Shown: positions 48,581-57,220 of the stretch, piece after piece
Layout of the letters: every line of letters begins with the position of its first letter
How positions within the stretch are numbered: the stretch's first letter is position 1
Virus record (IMG/VR): IMGVR_UViG_3300024520_000072
Coordinates: 1 to 61,647 of that record
DNA length: 61,647 nt
Origin: a virus
Strand: one strand, 5' to 3'
The notes under the pieces: model-generated
The model's input: the letters and a program-made list of their open reading frames with translations, nothing else
The model's database searches: none
Told to the model about the DNA's origin: nothing
Program-made: the position numbers and the translations under genes

Positions 48581-49987
48581 CTACTCGTCGGGCTCTGGTT
48601 CTGGCGGCGGTTCCGGAGGCAGTAGGTCGTCCAGCTCGTCCTCGCCGCCACCTCGTCCTGAGGCGTCCACCTCGTCCTCCTCTGGAGCGTCCGGGAGCCC
48701 CATGAGGGAGCGGACCACGTTGATCGCCGGATCGTCCGGGCCGAGTGGGGCGCCGGCCGTCGCGAGGTCTCCCAGGGCCGCCGTGAGTTGTTCGACATCG
48801 CGGAATTGCATCTCCTCCGGGGTGAGCGTCGGCCACAGATCTCGGGCGATCCCGTTGAGAGTGCAGATCGTCTCCACGAGGTCGGTCTGGTATGCCTGGG
48901 CCAGCTCGGTCAGCGCGGAGTCGATCACGACGGCGAGCTGGTGAGACTTGTCCCTGGCCAGCGCGAGGGAACCGACGTTCGCCCCTCCCAGGAGGATCCC
49001 CTCGGTCCCGAAGAGCCTGGCGATCTCTCTCTGGAGCCGCTCGACCGCGGCCGCAATCGCCTGGAGGCTCATGGATCCGCTTCCCGTCAGTAGCTCGACG
49101 TCCCACAGAGGGACGCCGCTCGGCGCTTTGGTCTCGCCCTGGTCGCGGTAGGTCGCGGAGTCGAGCATGACCCCGGTCTCCACTGAACGGATGTGCTGAG
49201 TCACGAAGTCCGTCAGAGGCTGGAGGATCGCGACCCGCTCGGCCTCCGTGATCTTCTTGATCCGCTTCATCTCGTCGAGGACGCCGTAGGGCGCTCGCGC
49301 CTTCGGGACACCCTGGAGGTCGGTCTCGAAGCCGACCGTCTCCAGTTGCTGGTAGCGCTGGAGGCGTGTCGCGGTCTCCGTGAGCTGCCGCGCGATGCCC
49401 AGGCCCTCTGGAGAGTCCGAGAGGGAGTCGTCGACCACGTAGGCGATCTTGGTCCTCGGCAGGTAGGCGAGCTTCTGGGTCGCCGGCATGAGCTGGACGA
49501 CGCCCACGACATGACCGGAGTCGTCGGTGTCCCAGCGCTCGATCGTGTGGGCCGGCCTGGCCTCGACATCGAGGAGGCCGATCTTCCCGTCGTCCCGCTT
49601 CTTCGCCGTCCACTCCTGGATCCCGAAGCCCCAATAGCGATACATGAGCCCGCGGCGGACGACCTGAGCCCAGGGCGTCCTCATGTCGCGGAGGACGTCG
49701 TCGACGAACTCGGCGGTCTCCACGGCGGCGGGCGTCTCGTCAGCGGCCTCCAGCGTCCACTTCGCCGACTGTCCGAGGTTCAGGTAGTAGCGGACCGAGG
49801 CCGCCACGACGTCGACGTTCACGAGATGGTCGGAGAAGGTCTTCCAGCGCGCGGTCCCTTGGACCTTGGCGTTCGTCTCATTGCGCTCGATGAAGCCCGA
49901 GAGGACGACGGTCCCGGAGGATCCGACTGTCTCGGTCGGACGGACCCGGCGGCGTAGCCGGCCGAGCCCGAAGAGTCCGTTCGCCAT
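48581..49987 (-). CDS. Portal protein, DUF935 (Mu gp29-like)
   Basis: A 468-residue portal protein. It has KTFSDHLVNVDVVAASVRYY, WGFGIQEW, EARPAHTIERWD and SDSPEGLGIARQLTE, the order of conserved segments in DUF935 portals. The C-terminal 60 residues are acidic and disordered. Portal subunits form the dodecameric channel through which DNA enters the head. It abuts the terminase gene. Confidence 0.88.
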   Translation of the reverse strand: MANGLFGLGRLRRRVRPTETVGSSGTVVLSGFIERNETNAKVQGTARWKTFSDHLVNVDVVAASVRYYLNLGQSAKWTLEAADETPAAVETAEFVDDVLRDMRTPWAQVVRRGLMYRYWGFGIQEWTAKKRDDGKIGLLDVEARPAHTIERWDTDDSGHVVGVVQLMPATQKLAYLPRTKIAYVVDDSLSDSPEGLGIARQLTETATRLQRYQQLETVGFETDLQGVPKARAPYGVLDEMKRIKKITEAERVAILQPLTDFVTQHIRSVETGVMLDSATYRDQGETKAPSGVPLWDVELLTGSGSMSLQAIAAAVERLQREIARLFGTEGILLGGANVGSLALARDKSHQLAVVIDSALTELAQAYQTDLVETICTLNGIARDLWPTLTPEEMQFRDVEQLTAALGDLATAGAPLGPDDPAINVVRSLMGLPDAPEEDEVDASGRGGGEDELDDLLPPEPPPEPEPDE

Positions 49988-49990
49988 GCG

Positions 49991-52618
49991 TCACCCCCCT
50001 CGGATGATCTGCGGCGCCGAGGGCACCACGTCCTGGCCTTCGATTAGGATGGCGCGAGCATAGGCCCTAGAGGCAGCGTCGACGAGGTCCTTGAAGTCGG
50101 ATCTAGGGAAGCGAGTCGCCTCGGCGATGAAGGTGGCCGTCCAGGGGCCGCGGACGAGGTAGAGGTTCCCGTTCTCGGACTGAGCGGCGAGCGTCCTCGC
50201 GCGGGCCTCCTTCGAGCCCGTCTCCGTCGACGAGTGGACCTCGTAGCCCTGGAGCTTCCCGGCCAGGTAACTCTTCTGGCTCTTCCCGGCCTGTCCTGGG
50301 TCCTGGGGGAAGTCGATCACGACGCCATAGCCGTCGATCTCGGCCGTGTCCTCCATCCAGGTCTCGACCTTCCCTGGCGTCCCCTTCATCCGGTCGGCGT
50401 CGGAGATGTAGACGTTCCCGTCCAGGACGGCGATCTTCGTGTTCGCCGAGTAGGCGCTCGATGCGTCCTCGGAGGCCGCGAGGTCGTACCCCCGGCAGAA
50501 GGCCAGGCCGGGCGGGAGTTCGGAGAACTCGATGAGCTGGAAGTCCTTCTTCTGGAACATGCCGCCGCCGCGAGGCGTGGGGCTCTGGTCGAGCTGGCTG
50601 GACTCGGCGTAGCTCCCGCCGAAGGCTCGGAGAGGGGCCTTTAGCTTCTTCTCGACGGCCTGGCGACTGAAGCGCTCGGGCGCGAGGAGCTGATCCTTCC
50701 GCTTCCTCCAGTCCTGGCTCGTGAGGAGGCGGACCGGGCCGACCTTCTCCGCTCCGTCCGGGATCGGGGTCTTCGCGTCGAGCCACGTCGGGATCGGGAG
50801 GTCCTGGGTGTGGACGAGGCGGACCCGGCGCCTCGGGACGCCCTTCCTGGGGACGGTCGTGAAGCAACGACGGCCCGGGGTGAACTCCATCGGGAGGCAA
50901 TTCCCAGAGATCGAGACGCGGCCATTCCTGCGGACGACGAGAGCGGTCGACGGAACCGAGACGCAATGGACCTCCCCGTCGTAGTCGCGCCTCGTGGTGT
51001 GGCGCTTCCCGATCTTCGACCATGATTTTCGCGGCCTCCCCGGCTTCTTCGATCGACGGAGAGTTAGGAAGTGCATCGGCTCGCCGTGCTGGGCCCTCGT
51101 GACGGCCGAGGAGGCCCATCCGACCTTCAAGGCCGCCTCCTGGAGATCGTCGATCATGCCACGGGATCGAGACGAGATGGATGGCCTGTCGCCCCGGATC
51201 CCTCCTCGGTGGCCGTCTCCGTCGATGTACGCCTCCAGGAACGCCCAGAGATTCTCTGGCCCCATTTCCAGGAGCGCCCGGGGTGCCATCTTCGTCCAGG
51301 ATGATCCGAGAGGGCGGAGCGACCGAGCCAGGGCCTTCGATCCGATCGTGAAGTAGGCGCGGCGGCCGTCGGGGCGCTCGTTGTATCTGAACGGGAACGG
51401 GGACCGCTCCAGGATCTCGCGAATCCGTTCGGCCTTCGGCCCGATGTTCTGGGCGATCGAGGTGTAGCCGCCGGAGACCGAGGCGTTCCCCTCCGAGAGG
51501 TACCACCCCAGGAACTCCGCATAGGTCCGCGGGTCCCAGATCCGGCCCCCGAGTCGGACCGGCTTGTCGACTCCCTCCCATGATCCGAGGGCCTGGGGAA
51601 GGTAGAAGTCCTGGGGGAGATCCTCGGCGCTCCGGACCCTCCAAGTCCCAGGGCCGTCATTCGAGTCGGCGTAGACCATCCGGTGATCCGGAGTCACCAC
51701 GAGATCCGCCGTCATGGACGAATACTCAATAACCGGCCCCTGGTATCGCTTTCGGAGATGTCCCGTAGGCCGCTCCCATCGTCCCGCCAGAGTCACAGGA
51801 TCGACCCCCATCACCAGAGCGCTCCTCGGGAGATCCCGGAAGAGAGTCCAGCCGGCCGGCGTGAGGACCTCCGTCCGATCGTCATAACAGAGCCACTCGT
51901 AGCCCAGCTCCTCCCGGAGGATCAGGCCGGAGACGTCGGACTCGTGGGTCCTCTGCTGGATCACGACGATCGCGCTCTTGTCGATGTCGTTCAGCCTGGT
52001 CGGCAGGACCTCGGAGAACCAGAACAGGATGTCGTCCCGGATGACGTCGCTCTCGACCGTCTTCACGTTGTTCGGGTCGTCGACGATGAGGAAGTCCCCG
52101 CGCTCCCCCATCCCGACGCCGCCGACCGAGGTGGCGAGCTTGAAGCCGTGGTGGTTCGTGTGGTAGAGCGAGTCCGCGAAGGAGACGAGCTTGAAGCGGT
52201 CCCCCCAGTTCCGCCGATAGATCGGGGACTGGAGGAGGATCTTCGCCTTCCTGGAGTCGCGCCTGGTGAGGGCCTGGGCGTAGCTGAAGCCGACGAAGCG
52301 CTTGTCCGGCATGTCCCGGGGACCCCAGACCCAGGTCGGGAAGAAGACGTCCGAGAGGAGGCTCTTCGAGAAGCCCGGCGGGACGTTCATGAGGAGCCGG
52401 GGGATGTGGCCGGCCGCGACGGCCTCCAGGTGGTCGCAGATCGCGTCCCAGGACCGGCCCCGGACGAGGGGCTGGCGCGGCTCCAGGGTCTTCCACATGA
52501 GCGAGCCGTAGTCGGAGAGACTGTTCTCGGCCTTCAGGCGCTCGGCCTCGCAGAGGAAGCCCTGGGGATCCTCCCGGACGGCCTCCAGGAGTTCGGGGTC
52601 GAGCGCGGGCGCGGCCAC
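49991..52618 (-). CDS. terL: Terminase large subunit interrupted by an intein
   Basis: An 875-residue frame: 545 residues of terminase and 330 of intein. The ATPase has LLMNVPPGFSKSLLSD (Walker A-like) and GDFLIVDDPNNVK (Walker B), then VVIQQRTHESDVSGL. The nuclease follows the intein, with FCRGYDLAASEDASSAYS and DGYGVVIDFPQDPGQAG as metal sites. The intein occupies residues 244-573 and must splice to rejoin YEWL with CLPMEF. The start is a GTG immediately after the DUF5681 stop. Terminase packages DNA into proheads. Confidence 0.9.
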   Translation of the reverse strand: MAAPALDPELLEAVREDPQGFLCEAERLKAENSLSDYGSLMWKTLEPRQPLVRGRSWDAICDHLEAVAAGHIPRLLMNVPPGFSKSLLSDVFFPTWVWGPRDMPDKRFVGFSYAQALTRRDSRKAKILLQSPIYRRNWGDRFKLVSFADSLYHTNHHGFKLATSVGGVGMGERGDFLIVDDPNNVKTVESDVIRDDILFWFSEVLPTRLNDIDKSAIVVIQQRTHESDVSGLILREELGYEWLCYDDRTEVLTPAGWTLFRDLPRSALVMGVDPVTLAGRWERPTGHLRKRYQGPVIEYSSMTADLVVTPDHRMVYADSNDGPGTWRVRSAEDLPQDFYLPQALGSWEGVDKPVRLGGRIWDPRTYAEFLGWYLSEGNASVSGGYTSIAQNIGPKAERIREILERSPFPFRYNERPDGRRAYFTIGSKALARSLRPLGSSWTKMAPRALLEMGPENLWAFLEAYIDGDGHRGGIRGDRPSISSRSRGMIDDLQEAALKVGWASSAVTRAQHGEPMHFLTLRRSKKPGRPRKSWSKIGKRHTTRRDYDGEVHCVSVPSTALVVRRNGRVSISGNCLPMEFTPGRRCFTTVPRKGVPRRRVRLVHTQDLPIPTWLDAKTPIPDGAEKVGPVRLLTSQDWRKRKDQLLAPERFSRQAVEKKLKAPLRAFGGSYAESSQLDQSPTPRGGGMFQKKDFQLIEFSELPPGLAFCRGYDLAASEDASSAYSANTKIAVLDGNVYISDADRMKGTPGKVETWMEDTAEIDGYGVVIDFPQDPGQAGKSQKSYLAGKLQGYEVHSSTETGSKEARARTLAAQSENGNLYLVRGPWTATFIAEATRFPRSDFKDLVDAASRAYARAILIEGQDVVPSAPQIIRGG
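50900..51889 (-). mobile_element. LAGLIDADG intein in the terminase
   Basis: The 330-residue insertion begins with Cys (CYDDRTEVLTPAGW, block A). It contains VVTPDHRMV (block B with TxxH), FLGWYLSEGN and FLEAYIDGDG (the two LAGLIDADG helices with the catalytic acidic residues), and YDGEVHCVSVPS (block F), and ends RVSISGN before an extein Cys. The usual His before the terminal Asn is Gly. Splice sites fall at C244 and N573/C574. The endonuclease residues look intact, so the element may still home. Confidence 0.9.
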
Positions 52619-53155
52619 CTAGTGGACCTTCTCGTCGTCCCTGGCCGGCGCGTCCGACATCTCGGAGACGGCCCCCATCTGGCCCAGGGCGAGGGCGAGA
52701 GCTTCGAGCCCCTTGGCGTCCATCTTCTGGACGGCGGCCCTGGCCGTGTGGTTCACCTCGACGGCGCCCGTCACCTCTAGGGCCGTGGGCTTCACCCAGA
52801 GCCGGGACGTCAGGATCTCCATGAGCTGGGGATCGTGGTCCGCCCGAAGCGACCCGGAGAGGATCTTCCGACAGAGAGCCTCCATCTTCGGCATGACCCG
52901 GCCGTCCGTGGTGCGGGCCTCTTCGGCGAGGATCCGCTCCATGGTCGTCTTCATCGAGTGGGCGCCCTTCTTCCGGCCGCCCGGGTTCCCGCTCTGTCCG
53001 GGCTTGAACTGGGCGGCCAGGAACTCGGGGGAGAAGTCCTGCTCTGGCGCCAGGATCTCGTCGGGCTCCAGGACCTCGCCCTGGGAGCGCGTCTTCCGGG
53101 CGCCCTTCTTCCTGGAGGCCTTCGCCTTGAGTCTCTTCCGGTTCGTCTTCGTCAT
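52619..53155 (-). CDS. DUF5681 protein, candidate small terminase
   Basis: A 178-residue protein with a basic start (MTKTNRKRLKAKASRKKGAR) and the family motif FKPGQSGNPGGRKKGAHS around residues 50-67. The rest is helical (ERILAEEARTTDGRVMPKME). DUF5681 proteins lie next to large terminases in many phages and are thought to serve as the DNA-recognising small subunit. It abuts terL. Confidence 0.75.
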   Translation of the reverse strand: MTKTNRKRLKAKASRKKGARKTRSQGEVLEPDEILAPEQDFSPEFLAAQFKPGQSGNPGGRKKGAHSMKTTMERILAEEARTTDGRVMPKMEALCRKILSGSLRADHDPQLMEILTSRLWVKPTALEVTGAVEVNHTARAAVQKMDAKGLEALALALGQMGAVSEMSDAPARDDEKVH

Positions 53156-53206
53156 GAGCCGAGGATCCCTAGCCCGGCCCCCTGCTCTGAGGGCTCGGGG
53201 TGTAGG

Positions 53207-54172
53207 TTAGCGGGGACGGCACTCGAAGCCCGTGAAGCTCGCCTTCGGGGCCTTCCGGACCCGGAAGAAGCGGTCCAGGATGGCCTTCCACTCTGCGGGG
53301 CTCTTCGCTGTCCTGCCTCCTACGGCGGCGGTCCCTGAGAGCTTCGGGTCGGAGAGGACGGCGACGAGCGCGATCGCCTTCGGCTCCAGGAGGCGGGCGA
53401 TCAGGGCCAGGATGAGGTCGATCAGGTGGTCGGAGGGCTGGACGTTCAGGACGTAGTTCGACATGACGACGTCCCACGACTCCAGGAGCGGAGCGGGGTC
53501 CGGGGCGTAGAAGGCGTCGTAGCGGGAGAACTCGTGGACGTCCTGGCCGGCGCCGAAGTCCAGGACGCGGCCCTTCTCCAGGTGGCCGAGGGCCTTCCAG
53601 TGGGCGAGGGGGGCGGAGCCCCGGACGAGGGAGGTCGCGGCGCCGTAGTCCTCCGGGCGGCGGTTCACGGTCCGCGGCGTATCTGCCAGCTCGATCGCCT
53701 CCATGTCCTCCAGGATGAGGTCGTCGTCATCCACGAGGTCGTCCATCTCGGACTCAGAGAGGCCCGTGAGGGTGAGGTCCCCGTCTCCGTCCTCGATCTC
53801 CACCACGAGGGCCTGGAGCTTGCGTTCGTCCCAGTCTCCGCCGATCCGATTGAGGGCGACGTTCAGGAGGCGCTCGTTCACCTCGTCGAGGTCGACCGTC
53901 ACGTAGGGGAAGGCCTCCAGGCGTTCCGCCATAGCGGCCCGGAGTCTCATGTGGCCGCCGACGATCCTCCTGGTCCGGAGATTGATGACGACCGGCTCGA
54001 CGGTCCCCCAGCGGCGGATCGAGCGGCGGAGGTTCCGGAACTCGCGGCGGTCCCAGGTCCTGGGGTTGTAGTGGGCGCCCATCTGGACGCCGATCTGGAC
54101 TGGCAGGGTGGGGTAGCTTGTCCGGGTGTCGACGAGGGCGAAGCCCTCAGGAGAGGCGGGCGGCGTGGTCAT
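53207..54172 (-). CDS. ParB-like nuclease domain fused to a methyltransferase-like domain
   Basis: A 321-residue protein. Residues 30-110 are ParB N-terminal-like: NPRTWDRREFRNLRRSIRRW, PVVINLRTRRIVGGHMRLRA. After an acidic linker (DDDDLILEDMEAIELAD), residues 200-310 look like a class I methyltransferase with GRVLDFGAGQDVHEFSRY and DVVMSNYVLNVQP. Such ParB-methyltransferase fusions are known in phages and may act in DNA modification or anti-restriction. The start ATG lies at the end of a 265-base intergenic region. Confidence 0.8.
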   Translation of the reverse strand: MTTPPASPEGFALVDTRTSYPTLPVQIGVQMGAHYNPRTWDRREFRNLRRSIRRWGTVEPVVINLRTRRIVGGHMRLRAAMAERLEAFPYVTVDLDEVNERLLNVALNRIGGDWDERKLQALVVEIEDGDGDLTLTGLSESEMDDLVDDDDLILEDMEAIELADTPRTVNRRPEDYGAATSLVRGSAPLAHWKALGHLEKGRVLDFGAGQDVHEFSRYDAFYAPDPAPLLESWDVVMSNYVLNVQPSDHLIDLILALIARLLEPKAIALVAVLSDPKLSGTAAVGGRTAKSPAEWKAILDRFFRVRKAPKASFTGFECRPR

Positions 54173-54437
54173 GGCCCGAGAGTGGCCCAGGAGGCCCTGG
54201 GCGTCCACCTGGGAGGGCCCATATACCAGCGGGCCGGGTGTTTTGCGGTCCTGAGGAGGAGCTGAGGGGCACGGGACGAAAGGTCTATATACCTGGATGC
54301 GCGGGGGTCAGGCCAGGGGTGACCCGTTGATAACTCCGACCAGGACCATGCACCCCGATCGATGCCATAAGCTCCGCGCCGCGCGCACGCTCGGCTACCG
54401 GGTGCCATACCAACCAGTCCCCGCGCATCCATTGAAC
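54173..54437. other. Intergenic stretch before the late operon, promoter candidate
   Basis: No convincing gene. A minus frame (54169-54432) overlaps the next start by ATGA, but its product is Arg, Trp and Pro-rich. The palindrome TATATA at 54286-54291 stands out in this GC-rich genome and could be a -10 box on the minus strand, with no good -35. Since the late operon starts here, a late promoter is expected. Confidence 0.35.
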
Positions 54438-54851
54438 TCAGTCCGGGCTCTCCTCCCCCAGCCGCCCGACGAGCCAGTCCGACATCCTCTCGCTCTCTTC
54501 CCGGATCTGCGCCTGGAGCGCTTCGGCTCCGCTCAGGTCCATCGCCTCTTCTGCCACGATGACCCGGAGAACGTCATTGATACGCATGGCGACGCCGAAG
54601 CGCTGGAGCTTGGCGAAGGCCAGCGCGGCCTCGTGGAGCTTCCGTAGGGCCTGGACCTCGGGCGATTCCACTGTTCCCATCTGCTCCTCCGTTTCCGGCT
54701 CCCAGCCGGGGTAGGCGTTCGCGCTCGTACTCATATCGATACAGGATCGGCACGCGGGGGAATCGAAGGGCGTGATCGCGAAGGAGAGGGTCCCGTGCTC
54801 CGTGTGCTTACAGGTCGTGCAATTCTGCCCGCCGTTCAGGGTGTCCGTCAT
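54438..54851 (-). CDS. Small zinc-binding hypothetical protein
   Basis: A 137-residue protein starting MTDTLNGGQNCTTCKHTEHG. The first 40 residues have NCTTCKH and ACRSCID, a likely zinc ribbon. The rest is helical. It overlaps the stop of the small membrane gene upstream. The role is unknown. It is the last gene before the late operon's leader. Confidence 0.7.
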   Translation of the reverse strand: MTDTLNGGQNCTTCKHTEHGTLSFAITPFDSPACRSCIDMSTSANAYPGWEPETEEQMGTVESPEVQALRKLHEAALAFAKLQRFGVAMRINDVLRVIVAEEAMDLSGAEALQAQIREESERMSDWLVGRLGEESPD

Positions 54852-55012
54852 GGCGCCAGGACCTCGGCGATCCGCTCCAGGGCGATCCTGGTGAGCTTCA
54901 GCTCGTCGATAGCCGCTCCGAGCTTGATCGCGACCGCGATGGCGGCCGCAGCGACGACGATCGCGACCACGATGGACCAGGAGAACATCCCGCGGAGTTC
55001 CGCATTCGTCAC
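54848..55012 (-). CDS. Small membrane protein, 54 residues
   Basis: A GTG start that overlaps the upstream stop (GTGA) gives a 54-residue protein. One membrane segment (WSIVVAIVVAAAAIAVAIKL, about residues 11-30) is followed by a short amphipathic helix. The stop overlaps the next ATG. It is coupled to both neighbours. The function is unknown. Confidence 0.65.
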   Translation of the reverse strand: MTNAELRGMFSWSIVVAIVVAAAAIAVAIKLGAAIDELKLTRIALERIAEVLAP

Positions 55013-55515
55013 GACGTTCCGTCCTCGTTCAGGCTCTCGATCCAGGCGTTCGTCTCCTCGATCCACTCGTGGGCCTCGGGGGTGGAGGCCGCGATGTTCT
55101 GGGCCATGAGGAGGAGCGCTCGGGCGATCCTGGGCTGGCCGGCGGAGTGCCAGAGCTTCACGGCCTCGAAGACGAGGTGGAGGGCGGCGATCTCGGCGGG
55201 CTTCATGATATGGGCGACGATCCGGAGGCCCGGGGAGTCGATCCTCGCGGCGGCCGGTCCGTTGATCACCCCGTGGATGGCCTTGACGTCGATCCCGGTG
55301 TCCCCTGCATCGGGGTCGGCCGAGAAAATCAGGTGGTCCTCGTGGACCCAGGTAGCGAAGACCTGGCCCGTGTCCTCGACCACGATCCAGCGCTCGAAGG
55401 GGCCGTCCAGGACGTGGCCGTCCTCGTCGCGCATATCTGAAGCGCCGGTCCTCCCCCAGCGGAGAACGCCGTGGACGTCCAGGTAGTGGATCAGGACTCG
55501 GTCTCGGCTCTTCAT
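55009..55515 (-). CDS. Hypothetical protein
   Basis: A 168-residue protein starting MKSRDRVLIHYLDVHGVLRW. The first 75 residues are beta-rich (HLIFSADPDAGDTG) and the second half is helical (EIAALHLVFEAVKLWHSAGQ). No family is recognised. It is coupled to its neighbours by overlaps. Confidence 0.7.
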   Translation of the reverse strand: MKSRDRVLIHYLDVHGVLRWGRTGASDMRDEDGHVLDGPFERWIVVEDTGQVFATWVHEDHLIFSADPDAGDTGIDVKAIHGVINGPAAARIDSPGLRIVAHIMKPAEIAALHLVFEAVKLWHSAGQPRIARALLLMAQNIAASTPEAHEWIEETNAWIESLNEDGTS

Positions 55516-55823
55516 CGTGCCCTCTCCTTCTCGATCTCCAGGCGCTCGTAATCCGAGGCCTCGTAGTGGTGATCCAGGGGGGCGATGAAGACGATCCCCG
55601 GCTCCGCCAGGGCCACCTCCAGCTCCACAGCGTTCTCGGTGTCGCCGAAGTTCCAGAGGCGCCGAGGCGTCTCCCCGACCAGTCGAGCGGCGGCGGCCCC
55701 GCTGGTGGCGGCGGCGATCATGCGGACCTGGGAGTGGTGGGGGGCGTGTCTCGTGGCGATCCTTCTGGACTGAGGCGAGCCGGCGGACTCGATCCAGCCG
55801 TAGACCTTCAGCGTCTTTTTCAT
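55512..55823 (-). CDS. Hypothetical protein
   Basis: A 103-residue protein starting MKKTLKVYGWIESAGSPQSR. It alternates strands and helices with many His and Arg residues (THAPHHSQVR-like) and has an Ala-rich middle. The start overlaps the upstream stop and its own stop overlaps the next ATG. The role is unknown. Confidence 0.7.
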   Translation of the reverse strand: MKKTLKVYGWIESAGSPQSRRIATRHAPHHSQVRMIAAATSGAAAARLVGETPRRLWNFGDTENAVELEVALAEPGIVFIAPLDHHYEASDYERLEIEKERAR

Positions 55824-56062
55824 CGCGTCGGTTCCATCCCAGCGACAGCCCTCAGAGCGTGCCCGACCAGATTGCTCCCGAGGGTGGACCGGATCGCGTC
55901 GGCGATGTGGTCGATCTCTGCATCGTTCGACACGGGGATTTCCGTCGCGATCGAGCGGAGCGCTTCTGCGATTCCGAGCTGGCTGGTGGAGTGCTCGCGG
56001 ATCGCGTCCGCGATGTCGCTCAGGCCCTCGTGGATCTTGCGTGCAGCGTCTATCTCGTTCAT
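55820..56062 (-). CDS. Small helical protein with the GGAGACGCCGCC leader
   Basis: An 80-residue wholly helical protein starting MNEIDAARKIHEGLSDIADA. The segment DIADAIREHSTSQ near the N-terminus is echoed by HIADAIRSTLGSN in the second half, so an internal repeat is likely. Its leader (GGAGACGCCGCC) is shared with genes at 1266 and 4664. It heads the coupled run down to 54438. The upstream gap (56063-56242) holds no gene. Confidence 0.7.
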   Translation of the reverse strand: MNEIDAARKIHEGLSDIADAIREHSTSQLGIAEALRSIATEIPVSNDAEIDHIADAIRSTLGSNLVGHALRAVAGMEPTR

Positions 56063-56242
56063 GGCGGCGTCTCCTTTGCGGTGAGTGGCCTGGTCGGGTC
56101 CGGAGGTGTCACTCGTCCCTCAATCTCTCTCGACGTCGCGAGAGGAGGGGATCGGTATATCCAAGAAGACCCGATCCCCATCCCGACGCAGTATCAGACG
56201 TCGGAACTCTCGGCGCCGAGACAATCCCGACGCTCCGATCCT

Positions 56243-57220
56243 CTACACCTCGACGCCGAAGAGATCAGACTGGCCAGGATCTCGCTCGACTCTCTGCTCC
56301 ATGGCCGCCGTCACATTGCGAATCGCCTGATCGTAGTAGGTCTTCTTCAGCTCGATCCCCACTCCGCGGCGGTTCTGATCCACAGCCCCGTAGACCTCGG
56401 AGCCTACGCCCATGAACGGAGTGAGGACCGTCTCCCCGGGATTGCTCCACAGAATCACGCATCGCTCGATCACGTCGAGCTGGAGCGGGTGAATGTGCCG
56501 CTCGTCGTCCTCTTCTCTCGATTGCTTGAATGGAAGGACGCGCGCGACGCGGACATCATCCCAGAATGCCGAGGCGTACTGCCTCCAGATCCAGTGCGAG
56601 TAGCGGTTCTCGGTCTGATTGCCTTTCCATCCCCGGTATCGGATCAGATCGGTAGGGATGAGGCGCTCTCCAGCATACTCCGTCAGTCCGTTCGGGTGAG
56701 CGATCGGGACCGGGTTGTCTCCTGGCTTGCGGAACACGAGAAGGAAGTCCGCACTCGCCACGCTGCATCTCGACGAGTCGACGACGATGGTCTTGTGGGC
56801 GAGGTTCTTCGCCATCGTGCGATTCCGGACCGCGAGAGGCTCTTTCCAGATGCAGTAGCGAGCCACGTACTTGAAGCCCGCATCGATATGTGCCCGGATG
56901 ACATCCCCGGAGAAGTCGACGAGGTGATCCCTTCCTGTGTTCCCGGATCGGATGTCTGTCGTGTGGACGCACGTCACGCGGCCTGGCATCGTCAGCCGAT
57001 GCAGCTCGCTCAGCACGTAGCCATAATGCTCGAAGAATTCATCGTAGCCGCGACAGTTCGACAGATCGCGCTCGCTCGACGAGTAGCTATATAGCCCCGC
57101 GAAAGGCGGCGAGTAGACGGACAGGTGGACGCTGCCATCGGGCCAGGTCGGCATGACCTCGCAGCAGTCGCCATGGTAGAGCGCGTAGTCGTCTGTGATT
57201 TCTTGGCTCGCTACAGCCAT
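56243..57220 (-). CDS. DNA methyltransferase (beta-class, SPPF type)
   Basis: A 325-residue site-specific DNA modification enzyme. The catalytic motif YSPPF (residues 36-40) and the S-adenosylmethionine motif TPFMGVGSEVYGAV near residue 275 are in the beta-class order. SPPY/F is common among N4-cytosine enzymes, while N6-adenine enzymes usually have DPPY, so cytosine N4 is more likely. It overlaps the helicase gene by 10 bases, which suggests joint action. Confidence 0.82.
   Translation of the reverse strand: MAVASQEITDDYALYHGDCCEVMPTWPDGSVHLSVYSPPFAGLYSYSSSERDLSNCRGYDEFFEHYGYVLSELHRLTMPGRVTCVHTTDIRSGNTGRDHLVDFSGDVIRAHIDAGFKYVARYCIWKEPLAVRNRTMAKNLAHKTIVVDSSRCSVASADFLLVFRKPGDNPVPIAHPNGLTEYAGERLIPTDLIRYRGWKGNQTENRYSHWIWRQYASAFWDDVRVARVLPFKQSREEDDERHIHPLQLDVIERCVILWSNPGETVLTPFMGVGSEVYGAVDQNRRGVGIELKKTYYDQAIRNVTAAMEQRVERDPGQSDLFGVEV

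Noticed and set aside
54286-54291. TATATA palindrome as a definite late promoter
   Set aside because: No -35 box at a proper distance; it is mentioned only as a candidate.
54169-54432. Minus-strand frame ending in ATGA overlap with the ParB-methyltransferase start
   Set aside because: The product is rich in Arg, Trp and Pro, and no ribosome site precedes it. The region is more likely the late promoter space.
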